64,000 bases of DNA, taken from CAYTLW01 sp964438735 (GTDB taxonomy: Bacteria > Myxococcota_A > UBA9042). The DNA lies in the NCBI GenBank assembly GCA_964438735.1, contig CAYTLW010000002.1, positions 1 to 64,000 of the forward strand, given 5' to 3'. The notes below the pieces were generated by a model. It was not told the origin of the DNA and did not search any database. It saw only the letters and a program-made list of their open reading frames with translations. Positions 27,669 through 35,186 of the stretch are shown one piece after another. Both the position numbers and the translations under genes were made by a program. Each line of letters begins with the position of its first letter. Positions within the stretch are counted from its first letter, which is position 1.

Positions 27669-29477
27669 TCAGAAGGTCACCGGCCGATCCGGGTCGGGCT
27701 TCGGCTTGGGTTTCGGCTTGGGCTTGGGCTTGGGCTTCGGCTCAGGCTTCGGCTTGGGCTTGGGCTTGGGCCGACGCTTGACGGGCCGCGGCGCGGGTCC
27801 CGTATCCGGGGTCGCGTCGACGGTGATGTCGGCGCCGACGTCCATGGCCACATCTTCGGCCACATCCGAGCCCGCGTCGGGTTCGACGGGCGCCGGACCG
27901 GCGTCGGGAGGCTCGACGGGTGCCACCGGGGCCGGCGGCGGCGCAGGCGGCGGCTCTTCGGAGCTGCCGAGGAAGAACCAGGCCGCGCCACCCAGGCCGA
28001 TCACCAGACCGATCAGGCCCAGTATCAAACCGGCGTTGCTCTTGCGTACGGCGGCGCGGGCCGCGACCACGCTCTCCTCGACCTGCGCCTGGCGGCGGGC
28101 TGCTTCCTGGCGGGCCGCTTCCTGGCGGGCCGCTTCGGCCTGCTTGCGAGCAGCATCGGCCCGTTCCTGTTCGGCGGCGATGCTGGCCCGTTCAGCCTCG
28201 ACGCGTTGCCGCTCCTCGGCGATGCGCTCCTGTTCTTCGGCGAGGCGTTTCTCCTGCTCGGCGCCGCGCGTCTTCTGCTCGATCAACTCCTGCAGGACGT
28301 TCGCTTCTTCGATCGACAGGTGCAGAGTGCCGCGATCGTCCTCGGCGCTGGCGTTGGCGATGGCCGAGGCGAACTCGCCGGCGCTGCGATGGCGATCACC
28401 AGCCCGCTTCTTCAACGCGCGCTGGATCTCGAGCTCCAGGGCGGGTGGCAGGTCGATGTCGTTGCGCACCTGGCGGACGGCCGGAACGGCGAACTTGGCA
28501 TGCCGCTTCTTGACGTCTTCGATCCGGCGCCCGACGAACGGGGCTCGGCCGGTCAGCGCCTCGAAGAGCATACAGCCCAGGGCGTAGACCTCGGCCCTGA
28601 CCTGGCTGATGTTGGCCGTCTGCAGGGCGCCCGAAATCTCCGGCGCCGTGTACAAGGCCGCGTACTGGGGCCTGACCTTGGCCGCTGTCGGCTCGAGCAA
28701 CTCGACCTTGCCCTGCTTCTCATCTGGCACGAAGAGCACATGCGCCGGAGTCAGCGCGCCGTGCACCTTGTCGTCGGCATGCAGTCGCTGCAACGGCGAG
28801 GCGATGCGGCACAGCAAGCGAACCGCCTCGTCGGCGGTCATGGGATCGCGGGCGATCACGTCCTGGAGGGTGACGCCCTTGGTCGTCTTGGCGGCCGCAG
28901 GCGTCGCGTCAGGCGTCGCGGCGGGCGTCGCGGTGGGCGGGGCGGCCGCGGCCGGCGCCGATGGGGCGGCCTCGGAGGCCGGCCGACTCTCGGCGGGTGG
29001 GGCTGGTGCGGAGGGCGCAACCACCGCCTCCGGGGCCGATGGCGGGCGATTGGTCTGCACCTGGCTGCCAGACGCCGGCTTGAAGGATGAGGCGGACATC
29101 TCCGGCACGCCCGTACCCGAGCCGGTGCGTGCGGCTTCCGCTCGCTTGACCTTTTCGGCGGCCTCTTTGCTGTCCTCTTCTTCGACCGTCGGCAGGCTGG
29201 GTGAGGTGTGATAGGCCTCGGTGGCGCTGTGCCGATGGGTCGTCGAGGCGGGCGACCCCACGGGCTTGCCGACTTCGGGTGTATGTCCGGATTCCGTCTT
29301 CTTGCGCTGACGCCCGGTTCGGCGCAGCTGCGATGGCAACCTGGCCCGCCCACCTGGCGGTGGCGGAGCGCCGATCGAATCCGGCAAATCGCCCGGCACG
29401 CCCGGCGACGGGTCCTGGTTCGCGTCGGTGCCGCTCGACGGGGGCGCGGCTTGTTCGTCTGGGCGCTTGTTCGCCAC
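27669..29477 (-). CDS. Membrane-anchored pseudokinase with coiled coil and Lys-Pro repeat tail
   Basis: 602 aa from a GTG start. Residues 1-200 are disordered and Pro/Ala/Ser-rich. Residues 203-370 match the C-lobe of Ser/Thr kinases, but the N-lobe with the ATP-binding Gly loop and Lys is missing. The catalytic loop reads VHGALTPAHVLF (238-249; Asp and Asn lost), and no DFG is present before LYTAPEISG, although VYALGCMLFEALTGRAPF is conserved. Then come a charged coiled coil (400-470), one membrane helix (481-503), an acidic Asp/Pro region, and a (Lys-Pro)n tail (566-596). It cannot be a working kinase. It is probably a binding scaffold with the tail outside the cytoplasmic membrane, which is inference. 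Confidence 0.85.
   Translation of the reverse strand: MANKRPDEQAAPPSSGTDANQDPSPGVPGDLPDSIGAPPPPGGRARLPSQLRRTGRQRKKTESGHTPEVGKPVGSPASTTHRHSATEAYHTSPSLPTVEEEDSKEAAEKVKRAEAARTGSGTGVPEMSASSFKPASGSQVQTNRPPSAPEAVVAPSAPAPPAESRPASEAAPSAPAAAAPPTATPAATPDATPAAAKTTKGVTLQDVIARDPMTADEAVRLLCRIASPLQRLHADDKVHGALTPAHVLFVPDEKQGKVELLEPTAAKVRPQYAALYTAPEISGALQTANISQVRAEVYALGCMLFEALTGRAPFVGRRIEDVKKRHAKFAVPAVRQVRNDIDLPPALELEIQRALKKRAGDRHRSAGEFASAIANASAEDDRGTLHLSIEEANVLQELIEQKTRGAEQEKRLAEEQERIAEERQRVEAERASIAAEQERADAARKQAEAARQEAARQEAARRQAQVEESVVAARAAVRKSNAGLILGLIGLVIGLGGAAWFFLGSSEEPPPAPPPAPVAPVEPPDAGPAPVEPDAGSDVAEDVAMDVGADITVDATPDTGPAPRPVKRRPKPKPKPKPEPKPKPKPKPKPKPKPDPDRPVTF
27711..27782. repeat. Six-base repeat tract encoding a Lys-Pro tail
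   Basis: Near-perfect tandem repeats of gcttgg/gcttcg (plus strand) encode alternating Lys-Pro, with a Glu-Pro interruption, at the C-terminus of the pseudokinase. Such tracts change length readily by slippage without changing frame. Confidence 0.85.
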
Positions 29478-29571
29478 GTTCGATCCCGGGGGTGGTGACC
29501 GTTACCCCTTATGCGTCCCGGCGGTTCTCAGCGCGCGATTATGGCGCGATCGTCGGCCGGTGACAAACGCT

Positions 29572-32094
29572 TCAGCGAGGCCGTGCCGGCTTTGAGCGGC
29601 TCGCTCCACGCGCGGCCGCGGGCGCAACCGATGGACGGGCGAGCGCGCCTGGTAGCAGGTTCGGCAACTTCGGCCGGCCAGCAACCGGCGCTTCGGCGGC
29701 CGCCTTCGCGGGCCGAGGTCGGGCTCCAACATCTCGTTTTGTAGGCTTATCCGGTCGCTTCGCCTTGGTTCGTGGCTCGCACCTTGCGAGCACGAAGTAG
29801 GCGCTGTCGTTAGCGATCACCTCGACCTTCCAATCGTCGATTTCGGTCCAACCACTGGCCTTCTGACCGCGCAGGGTGCGCGATTGCTGGCGGAGCTTGC
29901 TGGCAAAGCCGCCGGTGCGGCCTCGTTCCATCAGCACATAGAAGCGCCGACCGTTGTTGAAGTCGCGCAGGTAGGGCAGGAATTGTTTGGCTTCCTTGTT
30001 GATCGGGCGGATCTCGTTGTTCGAGTAGAAGGTCTCGCCGCGCCAGGTGATCAACCAGCTGATGATGTCTTCCTTGCAGACCCGCTTGGGCACGCTACCG
30101 AAGAAGTCGGCCACGCCATCCAGGCCCGCCTTGCGCAGCAACGGCTCATAGGCCTCGTCGATGGCCGGGGGGTTGGGGTGCGGGGTGCAGTCCTCGTAGT
30201 AGGCGTCGAAGATGTAGCGCTGCGACCAGTGGGGCGACAGCATCGGCATGTAGAAGTTCAACGCCCAGAAGGCCAGCAACGCCGCTGATGCCGCCAGCAC
30301 CGCCAGCCCGCCGGTGCGCAACCGCTTGAAGAGCATGCCGATCAAGCCCAGGCCGCCCAGGCCGCCGACGATGGGGATGAAGGTCTCGTAGCGGAACCAG
30401 CGGACCTCGAGCAGGTTGGCGACCATGGGACCCACGTGGGCGGCAAAGCGGGTATCGGCCCAGGTGACGATCGGGTGCACATCCGTCGGCCAGCGAACCG
30501 AAGCGGACCAGTCCAGGGGTAGATTGACGGGCAGAGGGCGGTCGTACTTGTAGGTGAACAGGTTGCGCAGATTCTGCACATCGCCCATCAGGTTGATCAC
30601 CAGCACGGCGAAGAAGCCGATGGCCAGCAGCGTGTGCAGCCGCAGTCGCGCCATGCCCAGCTTCGGCATGTCGACCAGGTAGAAGGCCACCAGGATCGTC
30701 AGCGCGGGCACCGCCGGCATGATGTAGTGGTGGAACTTGGTCGACGAGGCGGTGAACAGCGCAAACGCGACCACGAACCAGCAAGCGACGAAGGCCTCGA
30801 TCGGCCGGATGCCACCGGCGCCCTGTCGCTGTCGCCGTTGACGGACCAGGGCCAGCAATGCCACCGGCACGAAAGCGGTCCAGGGAAAGAGGCCGTAGCC
30901 GAGCCACTTGATGAAGTGCTCGAAGGTGCCCGAGTCGATCTGGTGCACGCCCGAGCCGACCCGATTGAAGTGATCGTGCACGAAGAAGCGGTTGTAGTAG
31001 GCCCGACCGTGGCGGCAGAACATGGCCACGTACCAGGGCAAGCCGGTCAGCAGGAAGAGCGGCACCCCGCGCAGTAGTTCCACGCGCGCGAGCACGCGCC
31101 AGTGACCACCGACCACGAGCCAGACGAACATCACCGCGCCCGGCAGCATGAAGCCCAGCAACCCCTTGGCGTAGGTGGCCTGGGCCAACATCATATAGAA
31201 GCAGAGCAGGTACATACGCCGCAGCTGGCGATCCTTGAACCCGTCATGCCAGCCGTCCGGGTGGCGGCGCTGGCGCCAGATCGGCCAGATCAAGGAGATC
31301 AGCAGCGCCGTGCCCACCGTGGCGTAGATCAGCACGTGGTAGATGCCGTTGTGCTGGATGGTCGCCCCGATGGCCTGCAACCCCTTGTACGGCGCGCCGG
31401 CATCGGGGTTGCTCAGGTCCGTGGCCACGATCGCCCACTGGGGCAGCAGGTTGGCGGCCATGAAGAGCAGGTAGCCGATGGCGAACAGGACGAAGCCACG
31501 ATCGCTGAGCGCCTGGCGCTTGCCGAACAACGCCATGGCCAGCAGGCATATGCCGATGGTCATGGTCGCCACGAAGGGGATGTCGGTCTGCGCCTGGCGG
31601 CTGACCATGTACACGAAGGGCGACAGCCCCGTGACCGCAGCCGCCAGCACGGCGTGGTTGCGACTGGCGATGCGCTCAACGACCAGATAGATCGTGCCGA
31701 CCATGCCGGCGCCGAGCAGCGCCATGGGCAGGCGGAAGGCCCAGTCTGACAGGCCCACCACCTTCATGAAGCTGACGGTCGCCCAGAAGACGTAGATGGG
31801 CTTGCTGTAGAACCAGTTTCCGGCCACGGCCTCGGAGCCGATCTTGGTCTTGTAGCCCCACCAGGGGTTCAACCAGTCGTAGCTCTCGAGCATATTTCGG
31901 GCGACTTCACCGTAGTGGGTCTCCCACGGATCCCAGAGGCCGAACGAGCCGCAGTTGAGCAGGTACAGGACGAATATGGCGCCGATCACGGCCCAGCGGA
32001 TCAAGCCATCGCCGCGCCGTGGCTCGAACACCGGCAGCGTCGCCGGGTCGGCGAGCAACGCGATCGGATGGCCTGCGCGTTGTTCGGTGGACAC
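29572..32094 (-). CDS. Dolichyl-phosphate-mannose-protein mannosyltransferase-like (GT39/ArnT-type) glycosyltransferase
   Basis: 840 aa from a GTG at 32094 with GAGG upstream. It is a polytopic membrane protein: about a dozen helices fill residues 30-640 (AVIGAIFVLYLLNCGSF, LVIGLGG-like segments, HYIMPAVPALTILVAFYLVD). The first extracytoplasmic loop has the GT39/ArnT acidic pair in LWDPWETHYGEVARNML. Such enzymes transfer sugars from polyprenyl phosphate to proteins or lipid A on the outer face of the inner membrane. The acceptor here is unknown. The C-terminal 150 residues form a soluble domain ending in a Pro/Arg-rich tail. It is followed after about 95 bp by the pseudokinase gene. Confidence 0.85.
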   Translation of the reverse strand: MSTEQRAGHPIALLADPATLPVFEPRRGDGLIRWAVIGAIFVLYLLNCGSFGLWDPWETHYGEVARNMLESYDWLNPWWGYKTKIGSEAVAGNWFYSKPIYVFWATVSFMKVVGLSDWAFRLPMALLGAGMVGTIYLVVERIASRNHAVLAAAVTGLSPFVYMVSRQAQTDIPFVATMTIGICLLAMALFGKRQALSDRGFVLFAIGYLLFMAANLLPQWAIVATDLSNPDAGAPYKGLQAIGATIQHNGIYHVLIYATVGTALLISLIWPIWRQRRHPDGWHDGFKDRQLRRMYLLCFYMMLAQATYAKGLLGFMLPGAVMFVWLVVGGHWRVLARVELLRGVPLFLLTGLPWYVAMFCRHGRAYYNRFFVHDHFNRVGSGVHQIDSGTFEHFIKWLGYGLFPWTAFVPVALLALVRQRRQRQGAGGIRPIEAFVACWFVVAFALFTASSTKFHHYIMPAVPALTILVAFYLVDMPKLGMARLRLHTLLAIGFFAVLVINLMGDVQNLRNLFTYKYDRPLPVNLPLDWSASVRWPTDVHPIVTWADTRFAAHVGPMVANLLEVRWFRYETFIPIVGGLGGLGLIGMLFKRLRTGGLAVLAASAALLAFWALNFYMPMLSPHWSQRYIFDAYYEDCTPHPNPPAIDEAYEPLLRKAGLDGVADFFGSVPKRVCKEDIISWLITWRGETFYSNNEIRPINKEAKQFLPYLRDFNNGRRFYVLMERGRTGGFASKLRQQSRTLRGQKASGWTEIDDWKVEVIANDSAYFVLARCEPRTKAKRPDKPTKRDVGARPRPAKAAAEAPVAGRPKLPNLLPGALARPSVAPAAARGASRSKPARPR

Positions 32095-32178
32095 GGATAC
32101 CTCGCCGACGACGGCTGGCCTTCATACCATCGAAGGGCAGCAAGTCAATCGGGCGGCAACACGCGCTTTAAGCGGATA

Positions 32179-32210
32179 GGGCGGGGTTCCTCATCTTGGG
32201 AACCCCGCCC
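32179..32210. terminator. Strong GC hairpin, probable terminator or attenuator
   Basis: GGGCGGGGTTCC (32179-32190) pairs perfectly over 12 bp with GGAACCCCGCCC (32199-32210) around an eight-base loop. A T5 run follows nine bases downstream on the plus strand, and none follows on the minus strand. It lies about 250 bp downstream of the minus-strand beta-barrel gene and about 85 bp upstream of the glycosyltransferase start, so it could end one transcript or control the other. Confidence 0.55.
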
Positions 32211-32363
32211 ACAACCCGTTTTTGTACGTAAGCAACAGGAAGGATAACGTCGTGGGTAGGCTGCACAGAGCGTGCCAAGGCTCAACATGATCACATGATC
32301 ATCGCTTTTCAGTCAGTTGGCGGCCAACCGGCGAAAACGCACAGATAGTTCAACTGCAGGGAT

Positions 32364-32379
32364 CGGACATGGATGTCCG
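32364..32379. promoter_or_regulatory. Near-palindromic operator-like site
   Basis: Seven-base perfect arms CGGACAT and ATGTCCG flank a GG centre. This size and symmetry suit a dimeric regulator, and it sits between two minus-strand genes. The regulator is unknown. Confidence 0.35.
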
Positions 32380-32458
32380 TTACTGCGCACATCTTGCGTA
32401 ATTACAGTGCAGCGATCGGAACAGACCGGGTCATGACCCTGGGCAAGGGTGGGGTTGA

Positions 32459-33142
32459 TCACAGTGTCCACCCCAGTCCGAGGCGGCCACGGAAGTACAG
32501 TGCGGAGCCGGGATCACCGCCGGGACCGTAGAAGTCCACGCCTCCGTCGATGCGGGTGACCAGATAGAGGTTGTCGGCGATCCGAGCTTCACAGCCGAGC
32601 TCCGCCACGAGCGGCACATTCACCACCCAGGTCGGCGCCAGATAGAAGGTCAGCGGGACCTTCAGGCCAGCGATGAAGCGCACGTCCGACAGGATCTCCT
32701 TGTCCACCACAATGCCACCGGCCAGCGGCGAGATGCCGAAACTCTGCACGCCTTCGGCTGCGGCGCCGCTCACCGGCGGATGATCACGCGAAAAGAGGTG
32801 CATCTGTACCTCGGGCTCGGCCACCACCGCCAACATCCAACCGCCCGCGCGCGCCAGGCGCATGCGAAGGGCGGCCCCGACGGCAACGCCACCACCGCCG
32901 ACGCGGGTGCCACGGCCAAACTGAAAGCGCAGCCTTGGAGTCAGGTCGGTCAGGGAGTTGAGGCCGAATGTGGCGCCCATCTCCAGGTCCGGGATGCCCA
33001 CGGTGACGTGGGCCGTGCGGCTGCCGGGCTGCAGACTGCGCGCGCCGAGGAAGGAGAAGTCCTCGGCCGACACCGGGCCGGTCATCAACAGCAGGGTCGC
33101 GAGCGCGGCCAGGGTCGTGTGCAGACGGTAGATGGGTCGCAT
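32459..33142 (-). CDS. Putative outer-membrane beta-barrel protein
   Basis: 227 aa; ATG preceded by GGGAGG at six bases. A signal peptide (LHTTLAALATLLLMTGPVSA) is followed by repeated amphipathic beta strands with Gly and aromatic residues (RTAHVTVGIPDLEMGATFGL, GGWMLAVVAEPEVQMHLF, ALYFRGRLGLGWTL). It ends in a strand with an aromatic/hydrophobic C-terminus, as in small barrels. No catalytic motif is present. An AT-rich upstream region with a TTGACA-like element probably drives it. Confidence 0.72.
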   Translation of the reverse strand: MRPIYRLHTTLAALATLLLMTGPVSAEDFSFLGARSLQPGSRTAHVTVGIPDLEMGATFGLNSLTDLTPRLRFQFGRGTRVGGGGVAVGAALRMRLARAGGWMLAVVAEPEVQMHLFSRDHPPVSGAAAEGVQSFGISPLAGGIVVDKEILSDVRFIAGLKVPLTFYLAPTWVVNVPLVAELGCEARIADNLYLVTRIDGGVDFYGPGGDPGSALYFRGRLGLGWTL

Positions 33143-33195
33143 GGCAGCCTCCCGCGCTGCCTCGAACCATCACCTGGCGGCAGCACCGCGATTCG

Positions 33196-33223
33196 ACGCT
33201 AGCAACGCGCAAGGGGCTGTCAA
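33196..33223 (-). promoter_or_regulatory. Possible sigma70-type promoter for the beta-barrel gene
   Basis: On the minus strand, TTGACA (33223-33218) is followed after 16 bases by TAGCGT (33201-33196), roughly 55 bases before the ATG at 33142. The surrounding 33220-33290 stretch is markedly AT-richer than the rest of the window. The -10 match is weak. Confidence 0.35.
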
Positions 33224-33257
33224 GAATTCGGCAATATTTGCGTCGATCTCTATTTCC

Positions 33258-34523
33258 CTATGCAATTACATAATGTTGCTGTTTAATGCTGACCTCCGCG
33301 GCCGCCCGTCGGATCGCCCGCAGATGGCGGTAGAAGGTCGTCCGTGACAGACCGCTCCGACGCCAGGCAGCGCTGACCGTCGGCTCGCTCACCAGGAGCC
33401 GGGCCACCCGCTCCGTCTTGTCCGCGATCGCCGGGATCTCCTCTTCGCCATCGTGTCCCTGCGGCGCCAGGCAGGCGGCCAGATCGTCCAACAGGACCTC
33501 GCCGACGCCGACCCGTAGTTTCAGTCGACGGGAGACGTTGAGCAGCTCACGCACATTGCCCGGCCACGGTCGACCTTGCAGGAACTCGCGGCCGTCTGGC
33601 GGCAGCGATCGGCCGCCGAGGAATCGCTCCAGCAAGACCATGGCGTCGCGACCGCGACGGCGTAGCGGCGGCAGACAGACGTGGGACACGGCCAGTCGAT
33701 GCAACAGGTCGGCCCGAAATCGACCAGCGCTGACCTCGGCGCTGAGGTCTCGGTTGGTGGCGGCGATCAAGCGCACGTCGACCTGGCGTACGGCGCCGCC
33801 GACCACCTGCACTTCACCGCTCTCCAGAACGCGCAACAACGCGGCCTGGGCCTCGGCAGGCAACTCGCCGATCTCATCGAGGAATACGGTGCCACCATCG
33901 GCCCGCTCGAAGGCGCCGCGCCGCTCCTGCACGCTGCTGGTATAGGCACCGCGGGTGGCGCCGAAGAGCTCTGCGTGCAGGGTTCCTCCGTTGAACGCGG
34001 CACAGTTCAAGGCCACCAAGGGGCGGCGGGCCCGGTCCGACGCCCCATGGACCAGCGAGGCGGCCAACTCCTTGCCGGTGCCCGTCTCGCCGGTGATCAG
34101 CACCGGCCAGTCGCTCGACGCCGCCAGGGCCAGCGTGGCCATGGCCTGCCAGACACCGGCGCAGCCCGAACCCAGATCGTGGATCTGCACCCAGGGCTGA
34201 TCATGGGCGCGGCCATCGCGGACCGCCACAAGCGGCAGGCCCCCGACCCGCAAGATCTGTCCCGGCCGCAACAGCAACGGCTCACCCCTCAACACCTGTC
34301 CCCCGACCGAGGTCCCGGCGCCCTCCTCGAGCGCGCTGACCAGGACGCCGTCGCCATCAGGACGCAGTCGACAATGGCGCGCTGCAATGCCGGGCCTCTC
34401 CAGGCGCAGGTCGACATCCTCTCCACTGCCCACGATCAGGCGCCGTGGAACGGCCACCCTGCGCCAACGGCGGGCCTCGGGACGCAACAACGCCACCCCT
34501 TGCCAACTCACGCCGCCGTGCAC
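33258..34523 (-). CDS. FHA-domain sigma54-activator-type regulator with altered GAFTGA loop
   Basis: 421 aa starting at GTG 34523, which has GGAGG five bases upstream and overlaps the end of the preceding gene by 16 bp. Residues 10-105 are an FHA domain (VGSGEDVDLRL, then IAARHCRLRPDG), which reads phosphothreonine and so links to Ser/Thr kinases. Residues 120-345 are the AAA+ domain: Walker A GETGTGKE (145-152), Walker B GGTVFLDEI (210-218), Arg fingers near RFRADLLHRL. The C-terminus is a Fis-like helix-turn-helix (TVSAAWRRSGLSRTTFYRHL). The sigma54 contact loop is GAYTSS (192-197) rather than GAFTGA, so normal sigma54 activation is uncertain. Confidence 0.88.
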   Translation of the reverse strand: MHGGVSWQGVALLRPEARRWRRVAVPRRLIVGSGEDVDLRLERPGIAARHCRLRPDGDGVLVSALEEGAGTSVGGQVLRGEPLLLRPGQILRVGGLPLVAVRDGRAHDQPWVQIHDLGSGCAGVWQAMATLALAASSDWPVLITGETGTGKELAASLVHGASDRARRPLVALNCAAFNGGTLHAELFGATRGAYTSSVQERRGAFERADGGTVFLDEIGELPAEAQAALLRVLESGEVQVVGGAVRQVDVRLIAATNRDLSAEVSAGRFRADLLHRLAVSHVCLPPLRRRGRDAMVLLERFLGGRSLPPDGREFLQGRPWPGNVRELLNVSRRLKLRVGVGEVLLDDLAACLAPQGHDGEEEIPAIADKTERVARLLVSEPTVSAAWRRSGLSRTTFYRHLRAIRRAAAEVSIKQQHYVIA

Positions 34524-34948
34524 GTGCACCTCCCCTGGGTCTGCCCGGCCGGGCGGGGCTGCTCGTTCTGCCATTGGATGATGTCGGCCAGCAGGTCGGC
34601 CCGTCCGCCGCCGCCGGCGTCGATGCCTTGGACCGCATCCAACATACCCAGCGCCTCGTCGTGCAGGCCAAATCCGGCGCAGCCCAGCGCGATGCCGAAC
34701 AACCACAACTCCAGGGTCGGCCGATGGCGCTCGCAGAGCGCATCCATTCGTGCCGGCTCCTCGCTGGCGCAGCGCTGCAGGTCCACGACCAGATCCAGGT
34801 CCTGGCAGAGCGCTGGCAATTGCGGACCCCTCCGCGACTGCCACAGAGAGTCCAACGCGCGCTGAACGCGCTCCTCCAACGTGGGTTGTCCAGCGGGTTT
34901 GCCTGGGCGCTTGGTTGGGGTGGGGGGCGGGTTGGGCCGGCTGTTCAT
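34508..34948 (-). CDS. Small hypothetical protein upstream of the FHA regulator
   Basis: 146 aa, ATG with AGGAG upstream. The N-terminus is Pro-rich (NPPPTPTKRPGKPAG). The rest is helical (LEERVQRALDSLWQ, ALCQDLDLVVDLQRCASEEPARM, LFGIALGCAGFGLHDEALGML), resembling one or two TPR-like helices. The C-terminus is short and Cys-containing. It overlaps the FHA regulator gene by 16 bp, so the two are translationally coupled and probably act together. No family was recognised. Confidence 0.7.
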   Translation of the reverse strand: MNSRPNPPPTPTKRPGKPAGQPTLEERVQRALDSLWQSRRGPQLPALCQDLDLVVDLQRCASEEPARMDALCERHRPTLELWLFGIALGCAGFGLHDEALGMLDAVQGIDAGGGGRADLLADIIQWQNEQPRPAGQTQGRCTCTAA

Positions 34949-35186
34949 GAAGGCTCCTATGGTTGGGCCCCGTGGATGCCGGGGCGGTGGTTTCTGTCAG
35001 GGTGATCGTCCGCTGGCGGCAAAGCGTTCGGTCGTCTTGCAGACTTTTTTTGAACCGCCTGGATTTCCAGCGCTTTTCGGTGGGGTCCAGCGCCCCATCC
35101 GGGCGAAAACAGGCGCGCAGAGGTGGGGAGACAGGTGCTGGAGGTCGTACTACACTGCGCGCCCCGAGTACGGGCAGGAGGCCGGC

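Larger units (their letters stand above)
32095..32458. other. 364-bp intergenic region with hairpin and operator-like repeats
   Basis: No plausible coding frame was found. It holds a strong hairpin (32179-32210), a tandem CATGATCA pair near 32291-32306, and a near-palindrome CGGACATGGATGTCCG (32364-32379). It separates two minus-strand genes, so it should carry the terminator of the beta-barrel gene and the promoter of the glycosyltransferase gene. Confidence 0.6.
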
